From Glandiceps talaboti (taxonomy: Eukaryota; Hemichordata; Enteropneusta; Spengelidae), in the NCBI RefSeq assembly GCF_964340395.1, contig NC_135553.1:6976501-7040500 (forward strand): a stretch of DNA of 64,000 nt, written 5' to 3'. Of this stretch, positions 22,231 through 43,306 are shown piece by piece. Within the stretch, counting starts at the first letter, position 1. Each line of letters starts with the position of its first letter. The position numbers were made by a program, and so were the translations under genes. The notes under the pieces are model-generated. The model was not told where the DNA came from. It saw only the letters and a program-made list of their open reading frames with translations, and did not search any database.

Positions 22231-23471
22231 AATATGAAATAGCAGTAGTGTGGGGGTAAGATAACCGCGCAGAAGACGAATGGTTTGCCATGCAACCCGG
22301 ATCATAGCAATGGTCGTTCTACTTTTTACACCGCACTCTCTCATAAGAAGTATACCGGTACGTTATTTCCTCTCAAAAATATTAAATTTCATTGAACAAT
22401 GATTCAGTTCTACATCTTGTGTGGTTTTACAGTTAAATGATTCGCATCGTATCTGAATGACAAGATTAAGAATCATCTAGATTTTCTCATTGAAACAAAA
22501 TCTATATTCTAAACTAAAGGAAATTAACATTTTGGAATTATAGTAACTGATTTAAATAATTTTGATGAACAATATGGAATGTTCTGAATGCACTAGCGAC
22601 AATATATCAAATTCTTGCTCGATTACTATGTTTAAAAAGCTAACAATTTTTTCGGCCATTTTGATTTGGATATGGTATTCGAAATGCAAGTAACCCTAGT
22701 TTCATTTTTCTTGAAAGAGACGAGGTTGAATGTTCTTGTATAAGGTTCAAATGATTCAGTTATAGAACCGGTATAGTTTCATATACAAGTCACTTTAAAA
22801 TGTAGGCGATAACTGAGAGTATAGAAGCGTTAAGTTGTATTCTTTTCAATAATCGCTCTCATCAATTGTTTTTTGGGATCTTCGTCGTGTGTTGTCATGA
22901 AATTTGTTCAAACTCTGTCGATATATATGAGGTTAAGAATTATTGGTTAAGTATCTGTATTTCTCCATTACATACCAGATTATTTTTTTATTTTTTTAAT
23001 ACCATATAGACAGAATACTTCGCTTGTATTAAGCGCTAGCCCGGCCCCTTACCACACTAGGTTATTCCAGGCCAGGAGCCTATTTTGACTATATCATAGG
23101 TGCACTGGAATACTTTTTGCACTAGCTGCTACTGGAACGTTTTATTGGATATAATGACTTACTCATAATATCGAATACAGTATTGAATCACATATGGATA
23201 AACATATTTATGTATCAGTACATAGAGTATGGTGCAATACTCGCAATCAAATTGATTTTTGGGTCCTCACCTAAAAATCACACCAATGAATCACGATTTT
23301 AACGAACATGTTGTAGATAAAATAGACCTAAAGTCAGTGTATATTAAACGTTTTCAGAAACAAATCTGAGTCGAAACAGTTTGCTTCGAATTGATTGATA
23401 ACTTAAAAAATGCGTCAGAATGAAATGCATATTAATTTCTGATGACTGAGAACTGTACCAGTTGAATACAC
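22231..23471. other. Non-coding AT-rich DNA
   Basis: No gene, RNA or transposon recognised on either strand. Confidence 0.45.
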
Positions 23472-23664
23472 ATGGGCCAAGACCGCAAAGTTAGAGGCTG
23501 TGCCCCGTTGAAGGGACAAGGACCACAATCGCAAAGTTAGAGGCTGTGCCCCGTTGAAGAGACAAGGACCACGATCGCAAAGTTAGAGGCTGTGCCCCGT
23601 TGAAGGGACAAGGACCAAGACCGCAAAGTTAGAGGCTGTGCCCCGTTGAAGAGACATGGACCAG
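23472..23664 (+). repeat. 46-bp minisatellite, four copies
   Basis: GCAAAGTTAGAGGCTGTGCC recurs every 46 bp (TTAG at 23491, 23537, 23583, 23629). GAAGGGAC and GAAGAGAC alternate in successive copies, which suggests expansion as a 92-bp dimer. Unit ends vary as GACCGC, CAATCGC, CGATCGC. Confidence 0.95.
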
Positions 23665-24672
23665 CTTGAGAGTCCAGACGCTATTTTTCTTCTATATTGT
23701 ACAATACTGGTTTTTGCCCCAAAAAAGAGCACACAACAACATTATTAGTGAGTTTACTCATGTACATTTATTCTACGATCCTTATGTCTGTGACATATTT
23801 TGGGTGCTGACATATTTTGGGTACACCCAAAAAGTACCTCATCGAAACATTTTTTTTTCGGTTTGCCTATCTGTTACGTCACAGATCTCACAGTTACCTT
23901 TGATAATCAGACATCTTTCAGTAACTAAACTGTGTAATTCTTCATAGGGAACAAGAATGTCACATATAAAATGTTCCGATCTGGCTAGAATTTACGGGAC
24001 TGAGGAGAAAATAGTTTGGTCAAAATACTAGTATTTTGCGCAGACCCCCCTCGCGCTCTAAAAAAATTCATACACCCCAGAAATGAACCCAAGAATTTTC
24101 GTAACCTCCCCAAAAAGACTACACAGATTTGTAATGTGCAATTATACGGTAACTCCCTCTTCCCGTATTCTGGAGATGTGCAATTGGAAACAAAATAACA
24201 GTGCCAATATACGTCAGGGGCCATGCATAATAAGAGAGAGTAAGTCTTTAAGTTACAAAGTATGCAAATTTTGAGGAGTAAAATCTCAAAATTTCACTTG
24301 GAAGACAATTTTTTTTTTTTGGGGGGGGATTGAGCACCATCAAATTACCTCAAAATAATTGTCTTCCAGCTGCTACCCAAAAATGCCTACATGACCATTT
24401 TCTAGCGACATTTTCTTGAAATTGGAACTAGCAAGTTATAACAGCATAATTTGGTTCTGTCGAAATTTGAGCTACATAGTACAACTTTCAAAGACAGACA
24501 CAAATTGAAGTAGAACGACTAGTTGACATCCACATACAAAAAACACAATCAAATCAATGTTGCAGTCAATCTGTACTAGTCTAAGTAAAGTAAATGGTCC
24601 TGTTTTCACGTGACATTATTTCAAAAAAAAAAAAATCGAACTCAAAATGTGAAGTGACCTGTTTTCTCATAG
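23665..24672. other. Non-coding DNA
   Basis: Contains a small inverted pair, GGAAGACAATT (about 24300) and AATTGTCTTCC (about 24357), around a T/G run. No gene. Confidence 0.45.
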
Positions 24673-25144
24673 GGCCTAATAAAAAATAACTGTGCGGTTA
24701 CGATTACGCTCAGAATAGGTGAGGTAGGTAAATATTTTATTTTATTTTATTATATATTATTTTTTCATGTGTGAGTGTTTAGTTCAGGTTTTCCATTGTT
24801 TTCCAAATGGTCTCTGTGCTGTTTATTTCTTCCTATCAGATGTACAGCCATTACAGATTGGAAGATAGTTTAGTTTAGTTTAGTTTAGTTTATTTCTTAA
24901 TCGGTGCTGGGCCTCAGCCCCTCGCACAGAAAATTTACAAAGATATACGAAAGAAATGTCAGATTGGAAGAGCAGTTTTATATTGTGTTTTTAGTTTCCA
25001 CATCCACTATTTCTCGTGAGACTTCACACAATTTTTGCGATTTTACTATTTTTTTCTCTCGAATACGTAAAAACAAAGTTTAGGGTCGGCAGTAAAAATC
25101 TAGGTGGTGTTGGGTAACCGAAACAAACTATTATTTTTTAGGCA
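24673..25144 (+). mobile_element. Harbinger-like MITE, copy 1, disrupted by a LINE fragment
   Basis: The left end is GGCCTAATAAAAAATAACTG and the right end ATTATTTTTTAGGC. The body matches the 51.3-kb copy through TGAGTGT(T/C)TAGTTCAGG, TCAGATGTACAGCCATTACA and GGGTAACCGAAA. Flanks TAG/TAA are a worn 3-bp target duplication. It is 472 bp against 360 bp in the intact copy, because of a later insertion. No ORF. Confidence 0.85.
24866..24959 (-). mobile_element. Non-LTR retrotransposon 3' fragment with perfect 12-bp target duplication
   Basis: CAGATTGGAAGA is present at 24854-24865 and 24960-24971 but only once in the 51.3-kb MITE copy. The 94 bases between read on the minus strand as a GGGCTGAGGCCCAGCACCGA body, then TTAAGAAATAAAC and a (TAAAC)n tail. 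This is a 5'-truncated LINE or SINE tail that landed in the MITE after the MITE itself inserted. Confidence 0.9.
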
Positions 25145-26236
25145 TAAGAGCATAATATTTACCCACTAAATTCGATCTCACCAAAAACTGAAATGTAAAC
25201 GATTCTGGAATTCAAAAACAAAAAGATAAACTTATCATGTTATGTAGGCCTACACCATGCCAATTTATTTTGTAAGTTGTATCTTGACTTATCCCCACTA
25301 CAGGCTGTTAAACATGCATGCAATGTCGTTGTTCTCTATCAGTTACAGTACATAGCAAAGACTTCTAAAGTTTTCGATTTGATACAAATTTGAATATTGT
25401 CAATAAAAAGTAAATTTATTATGCAAATTACTTGTTTACCACATCTAAATGTCTAGATATCCTTGTATGACAAATCCGATCCCGGTTAATACATGGTGCA
25501 CATCACCGTAACTAGAATGGACTGGTTTTTTTTCTATATGTCAAAAACAGTCGATGATGCTTCAAAGATTAGCCTAGCTATTGATTTATTACAAATATTG
25601 TAGGCTTACTGTTCAAGTTTGCGTCGTGTAAAAAAGAATGACACTAAGACACATTTGCTGGACTTCACTCAGCTGTCTCGAGTTTCTATTCGACTCAGTC
25701 ATACATGGGTACGGTGTATGGCAGCTTGGGGAAATGCGGTAGGTCTACATGCTTAGTTCTCATATCTGATCATTTACGGATATGAAATATCTATCATTTA
25801 CAAATAAAACGTTGGTTTATACAACTATTGGGGTGGGGGTGGGGCTATACAAGACAGATTTGGAAAACAACTTTAACAATGTAATAAACTTCGTATTAAT
25901 GTATCACTTTATTACTTAACAACATGCTGTGGAAAGCATGGTATAGAAAACACGCTATATATGGTATATATTGTCACAACGTGGGTCGAACTTCAGACTA
26001 GACGCGCCACTCGACGACGCTCGCTCCATCCAGAAGGCGCGGTATTTACCGGGGGTATTTATTGATCAAGCCATGTTTTGATCAAATAATGACTTAATGC
26101 AGGCGAAGGTTCCTCAAAATTACAAACCTTAGCAAACACATTGACTGGAAAACGAATTATTTTGATGATCTTAGAACGTTCACGGGAACGTTTAGTCTTA
26201 CTAAAGTATTATATTGCCTACAACGATGCAAGTGAT
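25145..26236. other. Non-coding DNA
   Basis: No gene or transposon recognised. Confidence 0.45.
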
Positions 26237-26451
26237 GTATCGACCTCAATCTGATTAAAATCCGATGTGGTGAAAGCGTCTAAATGCTTTATTTACCTCT
26301 ATTTCCATCGTTTTGTGTCGTTTATTTTCATACCGAGTGATCGCGGCGATCACTCCGAACAAAACAAACGCCACAACACGATGCATAGAGGTAAATAAGG
26401 ACATCTAGCCGCTTAACATCACATCGGATTTTAATCAGATTGTATCGACCT
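26237..26451. mobile_element. Mutator-like MITE with 10-bp target duplication
   Basis: GTATCGACCT flanks both sides (26237-26246 and 26442-26451). The element (about 26248-26441) begins AATCTGATTAAAATCCGATG and ends with the complement. The arms continue with GAGGTAAATA-type matches to a central perfect palindrome, GAGTGATCGCGGCGATCACTC-like, near 26336. One extra C sits at the left junction. A 9-11 bp duplication and long arms fit Mutator-like elements. No transposase. Confidence 0.85.
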
Positions 26452-28942
26452 GTTCACTACAGGCTGTAGCCTATCAGTGTACGCTTTACATGTACATGTC
26501 TTCATCGTCTTGCATGTGTAGGTCGTCTGTAAAATTCAATATCTGTTGAAATTTTGTTTATAGTAGTGTTAAGCCACGATTAGCGTTAATTTACATTTCA
26601 GAGCAACTTAATATTGACCGCACGCGCGCGTACACCTTGAACTTGCACTGATTCATACACACATGTACGTACACACTACGCTACGTGCACTTTGAGATTT
26701 ATACCTTATGCGCTGCGTAGACGGCATTTGTCGTTGGGGGCGTTGCAGGGTTTTCCCCCTTTGTGGCCCATATACACGTCGTATACATGTTTATGGGTCG
26801 GGCGCTCCATTCAAGAAAGAAGTCTCCACCCTCAACAACACGAAAGGTGTGTGATATTTAGGGTGCATCTTATAGGAACGTCGAAAACAAACGTGGATGT
26901 GAGTGAATTGAAAGATAGGCACGCGCAACGAGGTCAAACGACCTTTTCTTCAGTTGACAACCGACTTACCGGCAAGACGATGATTGGAAAGGTTGTGTAA
27001 GTGCTCCATGAATGTTTGTACCCACTGATGTACTGGTGTCTGGGACATCATTGCCGACGGTAAGTTTTCTTTATCTGAATTTGGTATAGCGTTAAAAACA
27101 GTCCTGCCAATGGCGTTTTTCTCAGGCGGTAATAGTTGACATTGAATGTGCATTGACAACCAGTAGAATGATATTGTTTTTCACACCTTCGTAATTGTTA
27201 GTTCAAACATCGTTTGATTTCTACTTTTTGGAGATTATTTGTTTAATTGAGGGAAAGCATAATTGAATTTTCGTCATGGTAGTAGAGAAGAAATTGTTTT
27301 TTTTGGGGTCATATTGCGCGTAAACCGCTGAACCTGAAGACACGTTAACCAATCACATTGCCGCATTCACCCTGGCTTCCCCGAACTTAGGAGGAATTCC
27401 TAGTACTAATTAATATTCATGATCTGTGACGTCACTGTAGCGCAACAGCTGTATCAGTCGATGATAGTAGTATAGGCCGAGGGCTTCAGAAGCTGCAAAG
27501 GCGAGTTCTCTCCCCCAGCTGTACGAGTTTAATCTCAACGTACATTTGTCCTATAAAATTACTAAACATCAGCAATCATTTTATGATGCTTCAGTACGAA
27601 AGAGATTACTTCAGTACCCGAATATTGTTTGAAAAATGTAAACAAAAATAGATCTAGCTGACAGAACAGTAAAGTACCACACCATTTTCATTAACATTTT
27701 TACTAAAATTAAAAAAGAGAGGATAATTTCAGTGTTTCAGTTGAACTCGTTATATATAATTTTGTTACTTTTACATCAATTGTTATTCTAAAACCTCATT
27801 TATGTCACAGTTTTCAACGGGTACAGGCGACATCATACAAATAGACAGGCATATCTTTGACCCAAACAAATGTGTAATTGGAATGCAGTGATCTGCAGAT
27901 CTTTTTCGTTTGGTTAAGTTTTATCTTCATTCATAATAAAAAAAAACGTGAACATGGAAAAAATTTGGTGACATAATATCGGTTATCCGTAGACGTTTGA
28001 CGTCTATGCCCGGCGTCTATGCCTACACTTGTAACCGTTGACTTCTTCCCGCGCACAATGACCGCTTATCGAGCGCGTCGGAGCCAACGCTATCGCTGAA
28101 CCGATATACCGCGCTCACAAACCTATATCCGGACCCGTACGTGCGCGTGTCATGACCAAAATTCTGTTCGCTCACAAACGTATTAAACCAGGGTGTATAG
28201 TCAGTCCTACCTAGTACCGGTACCTATTCCTTTAAAAAAACTACCAAGTACAAAAACTGTCAACAATCTTGAAACCGTGTTTCATACAGCAGACAATTTC
28301 CCATGTCAAGTTCTCTGCCATGACAAAACAATAATCCGTTTTAACGTTGATTCCTGAACTGTGTCTGACTTCAAAATTTTTGGAAATAATGAAAACCAGA
28401 ATGCATAATGTCAAACCTAACTTGAATAGAAGAACGACTCGATATCGAATGATGGCAAAAAGCTTTTGCAGATTGCACGTTTTGACACTTTTTCATACCA
28501 GTGAAAGGCACTTTTTCGTTAAGTTATTCGTGACGCGAATTTGTTGATTTGTATTTTCATTGTGACATTGTCAATGAAACACACAGGCCTTTATACGACC
28601 ATCTCCTCTTCAATAACCCCCTGTTTTACGCCACACTAACCCACCCTTATATGCGCGTCAAAGGAAGCAATGGCGGGTAGTACTTCAGTTCTGTAAGAAC
28701 TTTGCCACTTGAAATTGTGGAAGGTAGTTTACGTTCATCTTGAGATACGTGTTCGTTTTGGACCACAGTACTCAGTTTGGCGGCCATTTTGTAAAGGAGA
28801 CACTTCTTCATATTTTGTTCTGCTTGATTTTGTCAGAAATGATGTTGATTTGACGACAGTTTTCTGTTGCCGACAGTGTCTAAGCTAAATATATTGACTC
28901 TCTCCGTGTACGACTTCTTGTTCCTGTTTTGCAAGTAACCAG
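26452..28942. other. Non-coding DNA
   Basis: A CRE palindrome is at 27427-27434. 27990-28140 is unusually CpG-rich for the window. A 102-codon frame at 26692-27000 has no recognisable domain. Confidence 0.4.
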
Positions 28943-29210
28943 CAAACAACGCACCGCCAGTAATCTACACGAACCGTTGGTCGCTAATATAATGACAACC
29001 CAACTTGTTAGGATTAAAGAAATTCACACAATCCTCCAAGAAATGTCGAAAGTATTTTACACGTTTAGTGCTTGGTATCAATCTCCTCCCCCCCAAAAAA
29101 AAAACAACAACAACACACCAAACAGACAAAAAACCAAAAACCAAACCCAAATAATATTCAGACTCGATTTTGAACAGAAGCGGAAACGACGTCGACATTC
29201 AAATATTTTT
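28943..29210 (+). repeat. Dispersed repeat, copy A
   Basis: GGTCGCTAA, CAATCCTCCAAGAAA and TCGAAAGTATTTTACAC match copy B at 31347-31560 in the same order. The homology resumes after a low-complexity insert, with GATTTTGAACAGA aligned to AATTTTGAGCAGA. Identity is about 75%. Family unknown. Confidence 0.75.
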
Positions 29211-29718
29211 AATACTAGTGTTCTAATTATGGCACACGTGGTCGAGTTACAAGCATAGGTATGAAAACATAACAAAACAACATTGATGGGTTCTCTTACA
29301 AAACAAATCATAAAATGTAATGGGTCCCTCTCCATATTTATGTAACAAGTTTCGTTTTTTTATCTGTAGTTATTGAAATATTGTTTTTATCCATCGCAGT
29401 ATAAGTTGATATACTTTTATAAACTTCACTGACTTTTAAAATGAAATCAATGTCATTATTTCTTTATCTTTTAAAAAAGTATCTGTACGTGTAGATCAGC
29501 CATGTGATCGTAACGGTATGACCTTCAACATGAACTTGAAACCAGCTAATATTACATCATGCAAACGTATCATTTGAGGAACCAGTTGACAAATATGTTG
29601 CTTGGCCGTTTTGATTCGTTTAATGACACAACGACCGTCATTGCATTTAAATTCACAAATGGTGTTATTTTACTTCGAAGTTTAATATCTAATTATGTAT
29701 TCAAACATTTCATTACTT
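29211..29718. other. Non-coding DNA
   Basis: Nothing recognised. Confidence 0.4.
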
Positions 29719-29841
29719 AGTATAATTATTAAAAACACAGATTGCCACAATGTCGTTCCAAAAAGCTCAGACCACTAGAGTGAGCTTTTTGGGACGATAT
29801 CGTGTTGTTTTGTGACAACCTGTGTTTTTAATTTTTATACT
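29719..29841. mobile_element. Short hairpin MITE
   Basis: Left arm 29719-29769 and right arm 29781-29841 are inverted copies. They share ATTAAAAACACAG at the ends and CCAAAAAGCTCA at the tip, around an 11-base loop. Almost the whole 123 bp folds into one hairpin. No clear target duplication. Confidence 0.8.
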
Positions 29842-31346
29842 TCCTTCCATGTATTAATGCAGAGCCTTGTGTGATCTAGAATCAAATGTAGCCCACTACT
29901 GTGATACCTCACTATTCCACACCCAGCAAAACTATGGACACTGTGTGATTTTTTTTAAAGAAATGTTAATATGAAGACTAGCCTAGCCTGCTGCAGTACC
30001 TCACTACCTTATACTGTATATAATTATGGCAAAAAATATGGACTCTAGTTAAAATATGCATACATGTTAATATGGTGACTTACAAGTAGACCACCCTGTT
30101 GGCATACATTCAAAAATACGAATACATTTTTGATAATAACTTTCTACAGTAACGTTGAATTACAAAAATGATGAAAAAGATACAGAAGACAACATATTTT
30201 ATGTTCTAATAAATTGTAACTTGCAAGTCCAATGATATTATATGTGGTTGTATCTAGGCCCGGTTATTCTACTCGTTTATCACAGGGGTCAGGGGCCATT
30301 GCCGTTGTGTAAAATTGTGCACCGTTTGCTTTCACTTCATAGTCATAATTACGATTTTTTTTTAGATCCATACAGAGAAGCAAAACATTCGTTTAATATC
30401 AACACATGAATGGTTAAGATAGGGAATTCACTTCTAGATATTCTTATTTGCGTATGTTGGCATAATTCTAGCTTTCTTTTCAAAAGATTTCGATACCGTG
30501 AATCGAACACGACTTGAGTTTAGAAAGAGAACAAAGCAAAATGTGGAGAAGTAGAAAGGCGAGCTATTCAGACTCAAACATCAAAGAGGCTCTGACCGAC
30601 CCAAACCAGACGAGGAGTATCATAGTTTGTAGTGTAGTGTAGTGTAGTGTAGTGTAGGACGACGGTAGTGACGACGAGCGACAGGGACCAACCATCATAG
30701 CAACGCTGTCATTTCATTTTATATGATGATACCAGTATTTCACTTGTGTATAATATCGAATGACAGGTTCTGTATCTTGGCCCAGTTTTGTTGACTCGTA
30801 TGCTACAGAGACGAGCAAATAGTTTCGTTGTTAAACAGAAAAAGAATACAGACAGAAACGGGAAAATACATAATCCATTTAGGAATTTCACCTACTCGAA
30901 AATAAAGTCGACGAATTAAAAGAAATCATTTCAAATTTTTACCGACAATAAAATGGATTCTAGTCTGAGCTGTTGCTATTAAATACATGGCCCACCACTC
31001 CCGGTCACATGTTTATACATAATTTAATTTTGTTTTCATTATTTTGCAAATGTGCTTCAAAACCAAACGTTTACATCATTTAGTAAATAAGGACCACTGA
31101 TTTGTTTCCACTCTTTACAAGAAGTAAACGCGCCAAAAATTACAGGGAAAAAGCAACAGTCATACGATTTTGGCGGGAAAGTGGTTGACTATTGAGACGA
31201 TAAAATTTACCATCAAAATTTGAATATCTTCATGGATATACGAGTGAATAATTATGCACTACGCTTGTATACATTTTTGTCATTGATCACAATTTTTCAT
31301 GCTACAACAGTTATCAACCCTCAGTCAGGATGGACAGACCCTCATC
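29842..31346. other. Non-coding DNA
   Basis: A short (TAGTG)n array, about six units, at 30627-30657 is the only repeat seen. No gene. Confidence 0.45.
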
Positions 31347-31560
31347 TGGAATGTACCATCGGGCATCAGCATTAACCTTCGGTCGCTAACTTTAATACCA
31401 GTTCAACCCGATAGGGTTAACGAGATTCGCGCAATTCTCCAAGAAACATCGAAAGTATTTTACACTAGTGCATGATATCCATTCTACTCAAGAGGCAAGT
31501 AATATTTCGACAGGAATTTTGAGCAGATACGTACAAACGATGTCAAAGCTAACATTTGCT
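31347..31560 (+). repeat. Dispersed repeat, copy B
   Basis: Direct-orientation relative of 28943-29210, 2.4 kb downstream, without its A/C-rich insert. Confidence 0.75.
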
Positions 31561-32290
31561 GTTGAAAACTGACGTTAGAAATTTCTTCGAACGAATCGGG
31601 GGAGTATTTGTATAACTTTGTAATCGCCGAGTATTACAGCCAATATGGTAATTGTCGTTATCTCTTGGTTAATTCTAATAATTATTCATACATATTGTCG
31701 TCTAGAAGAATTCGTTTTTATAAAACTGTCCCTGCTTCCTCCAGAAAATTCAGCCGAAAACTTCCAGACGACCTTGCACTATAAAGAACAGTATTCTAGA
31801 TCAGACACAAATTCACACAATCTTCGAAACTTCGATATGAAACCTCGAATTGAAACAGTACTAAATGACAATTCGACAATATGCAATTACTCGGACAATA
31901 ATATCTGAAATATCCGTCCGAATTATTTGCCACATTCTTTCGAGAAGATTGTTATGTTTTCTTTTGAAACTGTTGGAAATGAAAATGACAACGACAATCT
32001 GAATTTGAATTAATTAGTAGACAGTAATAGTAAAGAGTAATCTAAACGGATTTGAGTTGGGATTGTGTCAATGATATGATAGATTTGTAAATAAACGCTG
32101 TCACGTGAGGTATTGAAAAAAAATAGAAAGGCCCAAAATGAGCGTATAAAGTCAGATATTGAAAATATTGTCTTCTCGACAATACTGTTATATTAAAAAT
32201 GTTGAAAATTGTAAAACATCTGATTGTTCACATGGTCAGTCATCAAAGACTTTAAGTATAGCGCGCGAGACGCTTTTGAACACGTGTTTG
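31561..32290. other. Non-coding DNA
   Basis: Nothing recognised. Confidence 0.4.
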
Positions 32291-32637
32291 TGGACCGGAT
32301 GGGCAAATGGTTAGAGTGGCCGGCTTGGAATCTGGATGTTGCAGGTTAGAGCCCCATCGCCACCGTTTGTTTCTTAGTGGCTAAGGTCCTTGGGCAACCC
32401 AGCTGAGCTGTATAATTGGGGACCTGGTAGGATAGTGGTTGCAATGTGAATGCTTTAATCCTATGCGCTTGTAAAGGCTGCAATGGATTGTATGCTCCCC
32501 AGGGAGTTGAGGAAGTACAAATGGCCGTTGTGCCACTACAGATCTGTGCCAGGGGTAATAATTGTAAAGCACTTTGAGTACAGAGTGGGAAAGCGCTATA
32601 TAAAAATCAACATTATTATTATTGTTATTATTTTGAC
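32291..32637 (+). mobile_element. tRNA-derived SINE, full-length copy
   Basis: The head is tRNA-like: an A-box-like AAATGGTTAGAGTGGCCGG, and 32 bases on a B-box-like GGTTAGAGCCCC (the 46-kb copy keeps the perfect GGTTCGAGCCT). The body contains CTTGGGCAACCCAGCTG, GACCTGGTAGGATA, a conserved CTCCCCAGGGAGTTGAGGAA block and GCCAGGGGTAATAATTGTAAA. It ends in AAAGCGCTATATAAAAATC and a (TTA)n tail. Polymerase III promoter and short-unit tail make this a SINE moved by a LINE partner. Confidence 0.9.

Positions 32638-41202
<8,565 letters not shown>

Positions 41203-41237
<35 letters not shown>
41203..41237. repeat. (CA)n microsatellite
   Basis: About 17 CA units. Confidence 0.95.
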
Positions 41238-41239
<2 letters not shown>

Positions 41240-41944
41240 TGTTTTTATCATGTGTTTACATGGTTTTCGGCACGATTCTTCTCTTTATTATTGACTCTCT
41301 AATGAAAAGAGTTTAATGAAAAAACTTCATTTCGCCATTTTGTTTTTTGCCTACATATTGTCCGCCATATTGGACACACATCTTGCATAATCGAAAGGTT
41401 ACAATTTAGCACATTATAAGGCGGGTCATTCACCGTTACAATAGAAATTCCCCGAAAACAGTGATTTCTACGAACCCAGCACCATAATAATTCTGAGAAG
41501 TCTCTGTTATAGTATCTGACCGAATTAAAATATCGGTCAGGTTGCCATTCCAACTAACGCTTGCCATGTACTCAGCTGGCTAGCTTATGACCATGACCCA
41601 TCATGATGTAGGCTTAGTACCCTTTACTGTTGTCAGATTTTAACGACAAAAGAACCAAATTGACGAATTTTGTTCAGTCAAAACTCACCTCAGCTCAGCC
41701 ATTTGGAGTAATTGACTAACTGGTAATGGTCTGGCATTTCAAGGTCATGGCAGGTGCCGGGGGCAGGTGTCTAGGAATATCCGATGTTAGGTTCACGACG
41801 AGACTTCAAAATTGTAGGCTGTCCACCAAGTATTAGGTCTAGTTGTGTTACCGCAAAGACGAAGGTATTGCCATTCATCATGCTTAGGTAGGAAAATGTT
41901 CAAAGCGACATTCACAGTGATACAGTATACTTGGTGTAAATAAT
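41238..41944. other. Non-coding DNA
   Basis: Nothing recognised. Confidence 0.4.
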
Positions 41945-42360
41945 GTATGGGGCGAGATCAATAGTTCAATGTAGGATAAAATACTAAATTATGTTACTTT
42001 GGGGTGGGGTGGGTATGGGTGTGGTTGAGCCATTTTAATCCCCATCCTACAAAAACATTTCACTTTTAATGGATTTGTTGTATACCCCTAAATACAAATA
42101 TTTCTAGAACAATGTCGTCAAAATGAGAAATGGGTGAATTTTCGCTATAATAGTAAATGCATGGCACTAAAATAAAGTATTAAGTGTCAACACAAGAATT
42201 ATTTTTCCTCCCTACTAACTGACTTTATATTCATGAAAATCATAGCACTACATACTGATTTGAAATTGAATGTGCAGTCTGCAACCTTTTATAATTTTGG
42301 CCAATTTAGTTAGGGGGTCTGAGGCCTAACTGAAAGAATTGAGTTTTTTATTGTATTTAT
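41945..42360 (+). repeat. Dispersed repeat family X, copy 1
   Basis: GCGAGATCAATAGTTCAATG, a G-rich stretch, ATCCTACAAAAAC and later ATTTTGGCCAATT plus TCTGAGGCCTAACTGAA match the 62.8-63.1 kb segment in the same order. There the corresponding strings are GCGAGGTCAAAAGTTCAGTG, ATCCGACAAAAAC, ATTTTGGCCAATT and TCTGAGATCTAACTGAA. Family unknown. Confidence 0.7.
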
Positions 42361-42435
42361 AACTAAAAACAAACAAGATTATCGAGTAATATTTTGAAAA
42401 CGTGCTTCAGATTTAGGCAAACTCAATACAACTTA

Positions 42436-42505
42436 AGGGGCGAAATCTATAGTTCAATGTTGGATAACAACTAAATTATTCTAGTTAGGGCCTATTTATG
42501 ACCAA
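42436..42505 (+). repeat. Dispersed repeat family X, short copy 2
   Basis: GGGGCGAAATCTATAGTTCA, ATGTTGGATAA and TAGTTAGGG repeat the start of the family, directly after copy 1. Confidence 0.6.
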
Positions 42506-43213
42506 AAACGATAGAAAGATGGCAAGGGACGACAGTGTAGGAATTGAAGAATCCGCGCCAAGAACTCTTGACAAATTTGCATAATCTGAAATTTGCTGGT
42601 AAGTCTAATGTGTTTCTAAGGAAATTGTACGTTTATTGGTGTTGGTATGTTTGTGTGTGTACATGATACATGTATATGTTATGTGTATGTGTATGTTCGT
42701 GTGTTGATATATGTATGTGCTCATGTTGAAAATGAAGTATACAATAGTAAAAATTCCCCTTTCCAATGCTACTTTTGTCACATGGAACATAAACTACCAT
42801 CTCCTATTGATGACATGGTTGTATTATCTGCACTGACCAAAAACCAGTCTCTTTCCCCTATCTTGATCACATTTTAGTGGATTATGGTTAGAATAATACA
42901 ACATCAGGAACTCAATTTATTCGTTTACCTTGATAAATAATACGGATGATAGCTTTTGTCTACCACTGGTTTGCCACACCGCTTTGTATGCAAGTATCCT
43001 AACTGTCCTGCTTCACATGTTCCGTACTCTCGCCTCATCGGTTGGTTTTGCATCAATACATTTGACTCGACTGTCCAAGTCATATGGTGCTGACTGTAGT
43101 TAGAAAAGAGTTCAGGTGCGTTTTGTTAAGGTTTCGTGAGATCTCCCGTATGTATTTGAAGTCAGGACGGTAATGTAAGCGAGAAACATTTCTGGGACTG
43201 GGAGGATTTTTCA
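42506..43213. other. Non-coding DNA
   Basis: Short TG/TATG-rich patch at 42640-42720. No gene. Confidence 0.4.
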
Positions 43214-43306
43214 TCGTCGTAAACCACAGCCTCTTTCACGGCGCCGCCCAAGACATTATTTCGCAGTGTCGCGGAAGAAATAACAGCTCTGGCTTGCGAG
43301 AATTAA
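43214..43306 (+). repeat. ~95-bp conserved repeat, copy 1
   Basis: CATCGTCGTAAAC at the left and GGAAGAAATAACAGCTCTGG plus TTGCGAGAAT-type sequence at the right match 56813-56915. Flanks do not match. Confidence 0.8.

Noticed and set aside
23472-23664. CRISPR-like array
   Set aside because: The units are contiguous near-identical 46-mers without unique spacers, in animal DNA. It is a minisatellite.
26692-27000. 102-codon open frame
   Set aside because: Composition is not coding-like, there is no recognisable family, and flanks lack convincing splice sites.
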